Below, piece by piece: positions 8,365-18,530 of a stretch of 64,000 nucleotides of DNA; the first letter of the stretch is position 1; the number at the start of each line of letters is the position of its first letter. This DNA is from Saprospiraceae bacterium (GTDB taxonomy: Bacteria; Bacteroidota; Bacteroidia; Chitinophagales; Saprospiraceae), in NCBI GenBank assembly GCA_016716335.1, contig JADJWN010000004.1, forward strand, positions 1 to 64,000, written 5' to 3'. The position numbers and the translations under genes are program-made. A model generated the notes under the pieces. It was given only the letters and a program-made list of their open reading frames with translations, searched no databases and was not told where the DNA came from.

Positions 8365-9585
8365 ATGCGTAATAACCGAATTTTGATGCTCCTTGAGTCA
8401 AACCTGCACGAAGACGAGAGGGTGCAGAAGACCTGTGTCACCTTGGCAGACATGGGCTATGAGGTGCATGTGCTTTCACCTGAATTCAAGTCAGAGAATA
8501 GTTTTGCCTTTGAGCATGTACAACTCCATACTTTCGGGGTGAATCATTTTTGGTTTAAGAAACTTTTTGCCACCTGTCTGATTCAGCCTTTATATCATCT
8601 GATATGGAAATTTGAGATTCATAGATTATTCAGGGATCTTGCGTCGTTTGATGTGGTTTATGTCCATGATCTACCATTGATTAAAACCGGAGTGGAAATA
8701 AAGAAAAAGTATGGACTAAAACTTGTAAGTGATCAGCATGAATACTACACTGAGTTTATACAACATACACCACATATGCTTACTGCAATCGGTAAGATGG
8801 TTGGAAAGTTGAGCAACTGGGATAAATACGAACTGAAATATCTGCCACAAGCCGACCTGGTTATTACTGTTTTTGACAGACTGAGAGAAAGATACATCCA
8901 GAGGATGCCTGGTCTTGACCAAAAGATCGTAGTCCTGCCCAATAGTCCATTAAAATCAGTATATACTGCTGAGACCAGAGACAAGGAAATCACAGGCAGG
9001 TACGCAGCAGACAAACACCACAGAGCTGTTTTTGTAGGTGCAGTCATCACCAGAGAAAGAAGGCTGGACCTTATGATTGATGCCATACCCGAAATTATCA
9101 AAAGCATACCAGATTTCCGGTTTATGATACTGGGTAAAATCCACAGCAGTTACGACATTACAGAGCATATAAGACAAAATAATATTCAACAATATGTCGA
9201 ATTGGTCGGTGTGGTTCCCAATAAGAAAATTCCGGATTATTTGTACTGTGCTGCTTTGGGTATCAATGTACATGACCTCCATGTCGGCCAGGTAGTGCAT
9301 GAGACCATTTTCACCAAATTTTATCAATATCTGGGTATGAAAAATGTAATCATTACCACAGAGCTCAAAGTTATGGCTGAAATTGTAAGGAAATACAAGA
9401 TCGGCAAGGTAGTAAAAAATGAACCGGGTGACATTGCTAAAGCTGTAATCGAACTTCTGACTAATCAGCAATTGTACTATGAATGTCTATCCAATTTTGA
9501 TAAGGTGGATAATATTTTCTGGGAAGATACCTCAATGCCCTGGCAACTTAAAATGCGGGAGATGCTCCATTCATCCCAAGTCTGA
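8365..9585 (+). CDS. Family 4-type glycosyltransferase
   Basis: A 406-aa cytoplasmic glycosyltransferase of the GT-B fold. The N-terminal Rossmann half starts with RILMLLESNLHEDERVQK; the C-terminal half has the nucleotide-sugar-binding region (VFVGAVITRERRLDLMIDA, then the GVVPNKKIPDYL segment). The family transfers sugars from nucleotide donors onto lipid-linked glycans; donor and acceptor cannot be read from sequence. It is the only plus-strand gene inside the otherwise minus-strand glycan locus and has its own promoter at 8089-8118, separated from the gene by an inverted-repeat element. The frame is intact, unlike its flanking genes. The start is the first ATG of the frame. Confidence 0.85.
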   Translation: MRNNRILMLLESNLHEDERVQKTCVTLADMGYEVHVLSPEFKSENSFAFEHVQLHTFGVNHFWFKKLFATCLIQPLYHLIWKFEIHRLFRDLASFDVVYVHDLPLIKTGVEIKKKYGLKLVSDQHEYYTEFIQHTPHMLTAIGKMVGKLSNWDKYELKYLPQADLVITVFDRLRERYIQRMPGLDQKIVVLPNSPLKSVYTAETRDKEITGRYAADKHHRAVFVGAVITRERRLDLMIDAIPEIIKSIPDFRFMILGKIHSSYDITEHIRQNNIQQYVELVGVVPNKKIPDYLYCAALGINVHDLHVGQVVHETIFTKFYQYLGMKNVIITTELKVMAEIVRKYKIGKVVKNEPGDIAKAVIELLTNQQLYYECLSNFDKVDNIFWEDTSMPWQLKMREMLHSSQV

Positions 9586-9640
9586 GAATACACGAAAATC
9601 TTTACGCTTGTTATCGTGAAAAATGGATGAGCTGTGCCAA

Positions 9641-11469
9641 TTATGCGTGGGATTTAAGCCAGTAATTCAGGTTGGCTATGCGCCAGATTAATTTTGCATG
9701 TTTATTATTGCCATTTTTGAAATCCCGTATCAGATTGCGGACTTTATCCAGATCTAAATCCGGGATATGACATTGATCAAAATTAAGTAAATCTGACAGC
9801 TCATGACGTAGCCATCTTACTTCTCCCGGAGTTACAAATCCTTTCTTGTCTTTTCTTTGTCTCACTGATTCCGGCAAAATACCCTTCATACTTTCTCTGA
9901 GTATCCATTTGGTATAGCCATCCCTGATCTTAAAACTATTGTCAATACTGAAAGCAAACTCTACCAACCTATGATCCAGAAACGGCACCCTGCTCTCTAT
10001 GGAGAATGCCATGGAGTTTCGGTCTTCAAAATGTAAAAGCCCCGGCAAACTGCTGTGGAAAATCATCGAGCTGTGCATATCGTCAAGTCTCAGTGAGGTG
10101 AGACTTTCATAAATATTTTGATACTGGACTTTCCGGAAAACAAAGGGGCTTCCGTATTTGAATTCGAGATTATTTAATCTTTTTTCGTTGAATAAAACAC
10201 TGGCTGCTGTCTTAAGCCATACAGACAGTGAATCTCCCCATGTCAATCCCTGATATTTATAATGTAGTTTCCACTCATGAAAGCAGTTGGAAAAATTCAA
10301 GGCTCTCAGACTATCTGCATAATACCGGTAGTAGCTCTGTAAATAACCGGCTAAATAATCATCAGCTCCCTGCCCACTCAATATTACTTTTATTCCTGAA
10401 CCGGATATAGATTGCATCACAAAAACTGTGAAATCAAGGAAGAGCCCAATAGTGGAAAATCATTATGATACGTAATTTTGGCAAGCTGATCTCTTACGTC
10501 GAATATTTCAGGACTGATAAAAGTTGCCTTTATTTTAGGCTCAAATCCGGATAGCACTTCATGAACAAAAGGTCGTTCATCTACAGCATCTTTTCCTTCA
10601 TAATATACCGAAAATGTCTGTAAATATGACAAAATACTCTGAGAAAGCACAGCCGATACTATGCTGGAACTGTCAAGACCACCGCTTAAAGTAGCACCGA
10701 CCGGCACATCACTCCTTACATGTAATCTAAGTGCGTCGGAAAATAATTCCTTGAATTTATCAACTATCTGAGAGTCGGGCAGATTGATTTTTGAATAATT
10801 TACGGTCCAGTACTTTTTCAATACAATTTTTCCATCACAGTAGGTGAGATTTGTGGCGGGTTCCAGCTGCCTGACGATTTTATAAAGTGTATTTTCATAA
10901 TACTCCGTATAGCTCAATTGTACGAAAAGCTGAATTTGCCGGTTGTCCGGCTCATTTGTAAACAAAGGGCTGTTTTTGAGTGATTTCACTTCGGATGCAA
11001 AATAAAATCTTCCGTTTTCATAGATGTAATAAAAGGGTTTGATGCCGAATCTGTCCCTCGAACAAAACAGTTTTTCACTCAAAGGATCATAAATCGCAAA
11101 TGCCCACATACCCGTAAATCTCTGTACACAAAGTTCTCCCCATTCCCTGTAAGCTGCGAGAATGACTTCCGTATCGGACTCAGTTTTAAAATTGTAACCT
11201 GAGTATTTTAATTCTTCCCTGATTTCTTTGTAGTTGTAAATTTCTCCATTAAAAACTATGGTAAGTCCGAAACCGGACATGGGTTGATTGGCGGCACTGT
11301 TCAGGTCAATGATGCTAAGCCTGTTATGCCCAAGGTATCCATGATTGATTTTTTCGTGTGCCTGAAAATCAGGTCCCCTATGATGGGTGCTTTCTATCAT
11401 GCGGCAGATACATGCTTCAGCAGCTGCATCACTTATAAATCTGTCTATAAACCCATGAATTCCGCACAT
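9641..11469 (-). pseudogene. asnB: AsnB-type glutamine amidotransferase (copy 2), frameshifted
   Basis: Second asparagine-synthase-family amidotransferase in the locus. It begins MCGIHGFIDRF (Cys2 nucleophile, ATG at 11469) and runs to SSLISQF near 10425, where the frame breaks at a run of five T on the coding strand (A5 at 10421-10425). The rest continues in another frame as VMQSISGSGIKVILSGQGADD to 9641. One added T gives 610 codons, the same length as copy 1. It contains SGGLDSS (PP-loop) and DRNSMAF. It is clearly paralogous to copy 1 and sits on the other side of a divergent glycosyltransferase. A role in glycan amidation is inferred from context. Confidence 0.85.
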
Positions 11470-11607
11470 AACGGAGATTTTTGACGGTTAAATTATTTTC
11501 TCTTTGAGAATTGCGAAATGTAAACGTAATGTGAAACAGAGCAAAACAACATTAATACTGGGAATGCATATTTAATTCTCGATTTCACTGATTACTGTAA
11601 CATGTTT

Positions 11608-12921
11608 TTATTTTTCAAGCAGCAAACTGTGCAGTATTTCACTGAGTCCGGCTGTGAGATTCCTTCGCGAATATTTCAGGATTTTGTTTCGGTCAGCAGG
11701 ATTTAGCAGGTTTTCAGTACACAATTTTTCCAGGGCCCGGATAATATCATCCGGATCTTCATAATCACAGATGATGCCCGCACCTGCATCCCGGATTATG
11801 GCTGCTGCGTCTCCGTCCTCGGGACCTATGCACAGTATGGGTTTCCTTGCATCCAGATATTCAAATAATTTTCCGGTCACAATGGCTTTGTTGTTTTTGG
11901 TCCGGTTGATAAGAAGCAGGAGTACATCCGAAGTGTTCTGATATCCGATAGCTTCTTTATGTGACACATATCCCGTGTATTCTATGATATCACTGATGCC
12001 TGCTTCATGAATGGACTTAAGTACCTGCTGTTCTGCTTTACCTACGATTCTGATTTTTAATTGGCTATATATTGGATGATGACTTGCTTTCATCTTATTC
12101 AGAGCCTCCCAAAGGACAAGAGGATTCTGGGCATCATTGATAGTGCCGATATAGGTCAGCCATAAAATGTTACTCTCCTTGGCAAGGGGCATGATCCCGG
12201 AGCTGCGGTCAGATTCATCAAATCCGTTGGTGATTATCTCTATACGGGTTTGACTGATCGATCTCAATCCTTTTGCCAGTTCTGGACCTACGGTGAGGAC
12301 GCAGTCCGCATTATCCAGTACCTTTTTTTCCAGCGATTTATGTTTTTTTCTCGCATAAGAGGTCAACCGGAGGTCGTCAAAATAATCTATCTGGGTCCAT
12401 TGGTCTCTGAAATCGGCAAGCCAGGGCAACCCCAGTCTTTCTTTCAGTTGGAGGCCGATGACATGACAGGAATGGGGTGGCCCTGATGTTACTAAGACAT
12501 CTGTTTTATGTGTTTTGAGATATCGGGTGAGATAGTTGACGGAAGGCCGGATCCATAAACACCGGGCATCCGGTATGAAAATATTTCCTCTGACCCATAC
12601 CGCCAATCGTTCTTTCCAGCCAAACTTCTTACCTTCTGAAAGGAAAGCCGGATCCAGTTTTTCATCGGCTTTTTTTCCGGTGAATTTTTTGAAGAGAGAG
12701 TATGGCTCGATAATTTTTTGGCGAATGATTTCTATGCCCTCAGGGATATCACTTTCAAGGACAGGATCCAGTATCGGATAGTCCGCCCCGGCGGCTGTGT
12801 AAACCACCGGTTCCCAGCCGAATTCTCTCAGATATTTGACAAACTTCACCCATCTCTGTACCCCTCCTCCACCTGCCGGAGGCCAGTAGTACACTATGAT
12901 GAGCACTTTTTTTCTATCCAT
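11608..12921 (-). CDS. Family 4-type glycosyltransferase
   Basis: A 437-aa GT-B glycosyltransferase. The N-terminus (KKVLIIVYYWPPAGGGGVQR) is the glycine-rich start typical of GT4 enzymes of Bacteroidota. A central SGPPHSCHVIG segment and DFRDQWT follow, and the C-terminal donor-binding half includes YIGTINDAQNP and a KLFEYLDARKPIL motif. It probably adds a sugar to a lipid-linked oligosaccharide at the cytoplasmic face. The ATG at 12921 is preferred over a TTG one codon upstream. It follows the YfhO-like gene with only 7 bases between them, so they form one transcription unit. The frame is intact. Confidence 0.87.
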   Translation of the reverse strand: MDRKKVLIIVYYWPPAGGGGVQRWVKFVKYLREFGWEPVVYTAAGADYPILDPVLESDIPEGIEIIRQKIIEPYSLFKKFTGKKADEKLDPAFLSEGKKFGWKERLAVWVRGNIFIPDARCLWIRPSVNYLTRYLKTHKTDVLVTSGPPHSCHVIGLQLKERLGLPWLADFRDQWTQIDYFDDLRLTSYARKKHKSLEKKVLDNADCVLTVGPELAKGLRSISQTRIEIITNGFDESDRSSGIMPLAKESNILWLTYIGTINDAQNPLVLWEALNKMKASHHPIYSQLKIRIVGKAEQQVLKSIHEAGISDIIEYTGYVSHKEAIGYQNTSDVLLLLINRTKNNKAIVTGKLFEYLDARKPILCIGPEDGDAAAIIRDAGAGIICDYEDPDDIIRALEKLCTENLLNPADRNKILKYSRRNLTAGLSEILHSLLLEK

Positions 12922-12928
12922 CAATGAG

Positions 12929-15321
12929 TTAAGCCTCTTTTTTATAGCTGCTGAGTTCTCTGTAAGCTACAAAACCGGCCATGAGTATGAGCAGCAGTGA
13001 ACTGATCAGGCTTATCTTTTCACCGGCATAATATGCCTTGGGTCTGAATTCAAAGGTGATTTTGTGTTCACCGGCCGGGATACGCATGCCCCGCAGTATG
13101 TAATTGACACGGATATGCTCCGCAGGCTTGTCATCTATGTATGCCTGCCAGCCTTTATTCGGACCAAACCATATCTCAGAAACACGGCAAACTGTTCGGA
13201 ATCTGAGCGGGATTGATAGATCAGTTTATCCGGAGAATAGTAAGATCAATGGATCCGTTTTTATTGAGGTTCAGACCATTGATATAATTTCTGAACTCTT
13301 CATGTATGATTACATCGCCTGCCGGATCAAAGTCATTGAGTGAATCTATCTCTGCATTGGCAGTGGGTACCATAATGATGTGGTTCACAAACCATGCATT
13401 GCCCAGAGCAGCGGGGTTGCGTTGTGCCGTGGGTTCATCGTTCGGTCCGGGTACGATGATATATTTGGTATTAAGCATATTCAGTACTTTCACATTGTTC
13501 TTACTGATATGTCTGTCTATGATATCCTGGTATCTTAACAGCTTGGCAGCATGGTATCCTCCCAAAGATTTGTGAAAGTAAGATGCTTCAGTAGAATTAA
13601 ATGTGTTGACAGTGGCATCAAGCACCCTGAAATTCGGGTCGTTGTCCTGCATAATCTGATTATCCACCGGTCTTGCACTGTAAGGTTGCTGTACGGAGCG
13701 GGCCGGCACAAAATCCCTGCTGCTCAGATAATCCCTTCCTGTCTGAAACAGATCCATCACCCCCAATACACCTATGATCGCAATGGCGGCCCCCGTTTTG
13801 GTAAGTCCTTTGATATAGGTCCTAAGGGCAGCCGCAGTGGCTAATATCAGAAAAGCACTTCTCCAGGCAGATCCGCTGAGCATCTGTCTCCTTTGTTCTC
13901 TCAAAGCATCGGCAATCTGGGCATACTGCTCATCAGATGCTGCTGAAAAATCAAATAAACTACCTCCGGCCAAGGCAAGAAAAAGACAAATGCCTGCCAT
14001 GATGCCTGTACTTATGTACAAAGGCTTGAGTATGCTTTGCTTGTCCTTGATTGAAAAAATCTCTTTCAGGGCGAGTATGCCCAAAACGGGCATCAGTACA
14101 GCGGTGATACTCAGTACAGAGTTGGGGGTTCTGAACTTATTATACATGGGCAGGTATTCGTACAACAGCCGGTTGAATCCTTCAAAATTTTTACCTAAGG
14201 ATATCATGAATGTCAGTAAGACAGCTGCCAGCAACCACCATTTCACCTCATTTTTCACTACAAACAGACCGAGCACAAAAAGAAAAAATACCACTGCTCC
14301 GAAATATGAGGGCCCACTGGTGAAAGGCAGGTCTCCCCAGTAGGTAGGAGCCTGGAAGTCTTTGCGCAATCCGGTTTTGGATGCCAGATAGCTGTCTTTG
14401 GACAACCACTCACCTGAACCGCCTCCTACTGCTTTGGGGATAAAAGATGCCAGCAGGTCTTTGGCTCCATTACTCCATGCCATGGCATAATCCCACGCCA
14501 GTCCCTCTACCTCACTCGATGACTGCGGATTGTCTCCGGTTTTCTCCAGTATCGGGGCTCCTCATCGTGTCTTTGGAGTATTTGTAGGTGGTCCAGAGCC
14601 TTGAGGCCGAAGCGCCCAGAGCAGGTAAGGCAAAGAGTGCAAGGCTAAGCAAGGACAAGCCATATTCCTTGAGTTGCTTGTTTTTTATAGCGGATATAAA
14701 ATATACCAGGACCAGCAAGCCCAGACAAAGACCCAGATAATAGGTCATCTGAAGGTGATTGGTGTAAATATTTATACCCAGAGCCACCCCAAAGACTACT
14801 CCTCCCAGGAGATATTTCTGTCTGAAAGTAAGTATCACACCTGCAATCACGGGAGCTGAGGACATGATTGCCCTGACTTTGGAAGTGTGCCCGGCCTCAA
14901 ACAAAATAAAATTATTGGTACTCAAGCCAAAAAATAACGCTCCGAGCAGACTCAGCCAGGGATTCACTCCCAATAACAGGAGTAGGATGTAAAATCCGAT
15001 CATACCGAAGATAAAGTCTCCGGCAGGCGGATTCATTCCCAGATTCATGATTTTCTCAATATATCCCAATAGATTATTGGCGTTGGGGGCTGAAATCTGA
15101 TAGGTAGGCATACCGCCAAACATACTGTTGGTCCAAAGGGCCGGCTCTCCCGTCTTTTTATAGTAATCTTTGGATTCCTTGGCCATGCCTTCGAATTGTA
15201 CGATATCGCCCTGCCTCACCATTTTGCCTTCAAACTGAGGCAGGAAATATATGAAATTGACAATCAGTATGACCAGCAATGGAAGCAGGTAGGGTAAAAA
15301 GGATTTGAAATCAAGTTTCAT
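12929..15321 (-). pseudogene. YfhO-like multi-spanning membrane protein, three frameshifts
   Basis: The pieces 15321-14512, 14483-13221 and 13220-12929 belong to one YfhO-family protein, associated in other bacteria with transfer of lipid-linked sugars. The start is MKLDFKSFLPYLLPLLVILI; then YSKDTMR breaks at about 14560 (two G lost) and resumes APILEKTGDNPQ. A second break is at about 13242 (one T lost) before YSPDKLIYQSRSDSEQFAVF, and a third at about 13181 (one T lost) before SEIWFGPNKGWQAYIDDKP. The end is RELSSYKKEA. With four bases restored the frame is exactly 799 codons. About a dozen membrane helices are visible. Three breaks in one gene suggest decay or poor local sequence quality. 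Confidence 0.8.
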
Positions 15322-15507
15322 GCTGACGATTTAAAAAATAAAACAGAAAAACTGCTATAAATCAGGGTTTTCAGAAAATAAGCCGAAAGATGCAAAAAAT
15401 TTCTATATGTTTCACCATCACCTGACCTGTGATATCGAATCAATGCTCAGAATTAAAATTGAAAATATTTTTGGTGACCTGTATCTGACCACAAATTTAT
15501 ATATTTG

Positions 15508-16038
15508 ATGCCTGATCCAAAGGATGTGATGGTCAAGCTGATACGTATTATAGAAAAGATCGTGACTTTTACGGGCAAGTGGAGTGCATGGCTGAATCTG
15601 GCTTTGGTCATCCTCATTTGTATGGATGTGCTGCTGAGATATTTTTTTAAGATCTCTGCCAATTGGATTATTGAGCTGGAATGGCATCTGTTCGGCCTGA
15701 TTTTTTTGTTGGGCAGTGCTTATGGTTTTAAAATGGATAAGCATGTAAGGGTGGATCTTTTTTACAATAAGTGGTCTGAAAAAACCAAAGCTGTGGTAGA
15801 TCTTGCAGGCACTGTATTGTTGCTGATTCCCTGGTGTCTGGTATGCATACACACTTGCTACAACTATGCTTCTAATGCATGGTTTATCAGAGAAAAATCA
15901 CCTAATCCCGATGGATTGCCTGCATTATACATTATAAAATATTTTGTGGTTTTGGGTTTTGTGCTGCTCATGTTGCAGGGATTTGCAATTGTGTATCAAA
16001 AAATCAGATTTCTAAAAACCGGCCAATGGAATACATAG
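15508..16038 (+). CDS. dctQ: TRAP transporter small permease (DctQ type)
   Basis: The small membrane subunit of a tripartite ATP-independent periplasmic transporter: four helices in ~175 aa and the DctQ core (GKWSAWLNLALVILICMDVL, then ANWIIELEWHLFG and VRVDLFY). Starts at ATG 15508 or ATG 15529 are both possible. TATATTTG at 15500-15507 resembles a -7 box, and if it is used only 15529 would have a leader; no -33 box sits at the right distance. The gene overlaps the large permease by 13 bases. No substrate-binding subunit (DctP) is next to it, so the substrate is unknown. Confidence 0.85.
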   Translation: MPDPKDVMVKLIRIIEKIVTFTGKWSAWLNLALVILICMDVLLRYFFKISANWIIELEWHLFGLIFLLGSAYGFKMDKHVRVDLFYNKWSEKTKAVVDLAGTVLLLIPWCLVCIHTCYNYASNAWFIREKSPNPDGLPALYIIKYFVVLGFVLLMLQGFAIVYQKIRFLKTGQWNT

Positions 16039-17315
16039 CTTTGGTGCTTTTTGCAGCTATTTTCCTGTGTATCATGACAGGCTACCCTGTGGCCTTTATA
16101 TTAGGGGGGCTTTCAGTATTGGCCGGCTATCTGCTTGTACCTGATTTTCTGGATTTTCTGCCGCTTCGTATTATGGGGGTTATTCAGAATTATGTGCTGC
16201 TTGCCGTGCCTCTTTTCATTTATATGGGACTGGTACTTGAAAAATCCGGTATCGCCGAGGAGCTCCTCAGGTCTATGGCAGTATTGCTGGGCAAGCTCAA
16301 AGGCGGACTGGCACTGTCAGTCATAGTAGTAGGAACATTATTGGCAGCTTCTACAGGAATTGTAGGAGCTACGGTGATTACCATGGGTCTGATAAGCCTG
16401 CCGGTTATGCTCAAGAAAGGTTATGACAAGGGACTTGCTACGGGTACCATAGCCTCGGCAGGTACACTGGGGCAGATCATTCCGCCTTCAGTAGTACTTG
16501 TATTATTGGGCAGTGTACTGAATGTATCTGTCGGAGATTTATTCAAAGCAGCCATCATCCCCGGCTTTTTATTAGTGATTGCTTACATATTGTTTGTAAT
16601 CCTTTTCGCATATTTCCGGCCTCATAAAGCTCCTGCTTTGCCGGAGGAGGAAATCCGGGCATTCCGTGATGAGAAATTTTATCAAAAGATTTTCAAGGCC
16701 TTTCTTTTTCCCTTGGTATTGATAGTAGCCGTATTGGGAGCCATCATTGCAGGATTGGCATCTCCCACAGAGGCAGCAGCAGTAGGGGCAGCAGGTGCTA
16801 TGTTGCTGAGTATGATACAGGGGCAGTTCAACAGAAAAATGCTGAAGGAAGTAGTCACGGAGACCTCTCACCTCACAGGGATGGTATTTATGATATTAAT
16901 TGGGGCCACAACTTTTGCGCTCGTATTCAGAGGGTTAGGTGGTGATAAGGCTCTGGTGGATTTTATAGAGCACAGCAATCTCAGTGCCGGCCATTTTCTG
17001 ATTATGGTCATGGTAGTCGTGTTTGTTGCAGGATTTTTCATTGATTTTATCGAGATTGTTTTCATTATTGTACCGGTGGTCGCCCCCATCCTTGCAAAGT
17101 TTGGCATAGATCCTATATGGGCAGGAATCTTGCTCGCACTCAATCTGCAGACCTCTTTTCTGACGCCTCCATTTGGATTTGCCCTGTTTTATCTCAAAGG
17201 TGTAGCACCTCCCGAGGTGAAAACCTTAGACTTGTACAGGGGAGTCATTCCTTTTCTGGTGATACAGATAGCGGTATTGATATTGGTGGGACTGATGCCT
17301 CAGATGGTTAAATAG
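16026..17315 (+). CDS. dctM: TRAP transporter large permease (DctM type)
   Basis: A 429-aa channel subunit with about 12 helices, the family's usual size. Recognisable DctM features are STGIVGATVITMGLISLPVM, the GTIASAGTLGQIIPPSVVLV signature, SPTEAAAVGA, and the C-terminal NLQTSFLTPPFGFALFYLKG. It uses a sodium gradient to take up substrates, commonly organic acids, delivered by a periplasmic binding protein. It overlaps dctQ by 13 bases and is the last gene of the pair. A hairpin-rich repeat array starts directly at its stop codon. Confidence 0.9.
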   Translation: MEYIALVLFAAIFLCIMTGYPVAFILGGLSVLAGYLLVPDFLDFLPLRIMGVIQNYVLLAVPLFIYMGLVLEKSGIAEELLRSMAVLLGKLKGGLALSVIVVGTLLAASTGIVGATVITMGLISLPVMLKKGYDKGLATGTIASAGTLGQIIPPSVVLVLLGSVLNVSVGDLFKAAIIPGFLLVIAYILFVILFAYFRPHKAPALPEEEIRAFRDEKFYQKIFKAFLFPLVLIVAVLGAIIAGLASPTEAAAVGAAGAMLLSMIQGQFNRKMLKEVVTETSHLTGMVFMILIGATTFALVFRGLGGDKALVDFIEHSNLSAGHFLIMVMVVVFVAGFFIDFIEIVFIIVPVVAPILAKFGIDPIWAGILLALNLQTSFLTPPFGFALFYLKGVAPPEVKTLDLYRGVIPFLVIQIAVLILVGLMPQMVK

Positions 17316-17633
17316 GCTAAGTCTGTTTTGATTTTTTTTCAGGCTTTGAAGCCTTGGAGATATGGAATCGTAGCGAGGACGCTACGACTAACATTGGATC
17401 TGTTTTGATTTTTTCAGGCTTTGAAGCCTTGGAGATATGGAATCGTATCGAGGACGCTACGACTACATAGGTTTTGATTTTTTTTCAGGCTTTGAAGCCT
17501 TGGAGATATGGAATCGTAGCGAGGACGCTACGACTAACACAGGTTTTGATTTTTTTTTCAGGCTTGGAAGCCTTGGGGATATGGAATCGTAGCGAGGACG
17601 CTACGACTAACATAAAGAGACGCTACGACTAAC
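17316..17633. repeat. Hairpin repeat array A (four ~70-80-bp units)
   Basis: Four tandem units of about 70-80 bp start at 17316 and run to 17633. Each has a T-rich lead (TTTTGATTTTTTTT), then AGGCTT-TG-AAGCCT (a 6-bp hairpin), a short GGAGATATGGAAT link and CGTAGCG-AGGA-CGCTACG (a 7-bp hairpin with a tetraloop), then GACTAACA. The last unit is followed by an extra half-unit of the second hairpin. Some second hairpins carry a mismatch (TATCG). It lies between dctM and a small lipoprotein gene. It may act as a transcription terminator or a REP-like element. I know no named family for it. Confidence 0.8.
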
Positions 17634-17637
17634 TGTG

Positions 17638-17970
17638 TCACTTAAGCTTTACCGCTACTCCTGATATTCCGGTTCTGTCTGCTATGGTCCTTATTTTGTT
17701 GAGTTGTACAAATATGACCGCATCTGCCCCCAATTTTGCTGCATTTTTTTTCAGATATTCTCCTGCCTTATCACCGGTACCAAATACATCTGCTGTAACT
17801 GTGGCAATCACCTCATATTCCTGCTGAATATCCCCGGAATACAATCTTACATTGATGGGTAAGACGGCAGGATGCGCCTTACTTCCCTCGGGATGATAAT
17901 AGGTGTAAAATGAGCAGGAGGGAAACATTAAAAGAATATATAAGAAAAAGGACAGGGAATTGATCTTCAT
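17638..17970 (-). CDS. Small lipoprotein, YbjQ/heavy-metal-binding-like
   Basis: A 110-aa lipoprotein with a signal peptide and lipobox ending FPSC at residue 19. The body has a central beta segment (EYEVIATVTADVFG) and the pattern LGADAVIFVQL...ISGVAVKLK near the C-terminus, reminiscent of YbjQ/DUF4156-type proteins in which a GAD motif precedes a beta strand. It is homologous in layout to the next gene upstream (LGADGIINLRL...ASGTAVKF), so the two look like an old tandem duplication. Function unknown. Confidence 0.7.
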   Translation of the reverse strand: MKINSLSFFLYILLMFPSCSFYTYYHPEGSKAHPAVLPINVRLYSGDIQQEYEVIATVTADVFGTGDKAGEYLKKNAAKLGADAVIFVQLNKIRTIADRTGISGVAVKLK

Positions 17971-17981
17971 ACTTCGAAGTT

Positions 17982-18332
17982 TTACTGGTTTTCAAACTTT
18001 ACGGCGGTTCCGCTTGCTTTCAATCCTGCTATCGACAAAAAACCGGTTTCGATTTCCAGTCTCAGATTGATGATGCCGTCTGCACCGAGATTGGCTGCTT
18101 CTTTCTTGAGGAGATTTACTGCGCTGGCAGTATTGCCGCTGTCATGACCTATTATCACCTGACCCAATGGAATATATTTTCTGTCTATTTTGGGGGTAGC
18201 ATAAACCTTGATTTTTTCAGGGTCGGATTTCCGGTACACCACAGGGCTGTCATCTGTTTTGAGGTAGCTGGTAGTGTGGCATTATTGTAAAATTAAAACC
18301 AGAGTTATTATCTGCAGATTGATTATTTTCAT
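17982..18332 (-). pseudogene. Small lipoprotein with an in-frame stop at its lipobox
   Basis: From ATG 18332 the frame reads MKIINLQIITLVLILQ, then TAA (18282-18284), then CHTTSYLKTDDSPVVYRKSD and on to 17982 without a further stop. The stop occupies the -1 position of the lipobox, just before the cysteine that would be lipidated, where Ser, Ala or Gly is expected; TCA to TAA is a single-base change. Downstream the protein (EKIKVYATPKIDRKYIPLGQ, LGADGIINLRLEIE) parallels the neighbouring lipoprotein. Without readthrough, only an internal start (GTG at 18242) could give a cytoplasmic fragment of 86 aa. Confidence 0.7.
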
Positions 18333-18530
18333 TGTATAAAGATTTGAAAAATAACGCTTTATTAAGCTTGTTTGTTTTATTTTACAAATGAAATTAACGA
18401 ATTTCTAATACCTCGTGGTGCCGGATTATTCTGTCATTATCAGGTGTTGAGTATTATTAAATCCGAATTATTATCCCGGTAAATAAAAGGTCAAATTGAA
18501 AATCTGTGATTTGATTATTCAATGGGTGTC
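18333..18530. other. Intergenic, no gene recognised
   Basis: An AT-rich stretch between the disrupted lipoprotein gene and a duplicated gene fragment. No ORF, promoter pair or hairpin terminator could be supported. Confidence 0.4.

Noticed and set aside
6151..15321. Programmed ribosomal frameshifting in asnB and yfhO
   Set aside because: The break sites (G4, T5, G2, T2, T3) are not slippery heptamers and differ from each other; mutation or read error is simpler. Only the A7 site in the flippase gene is left open.
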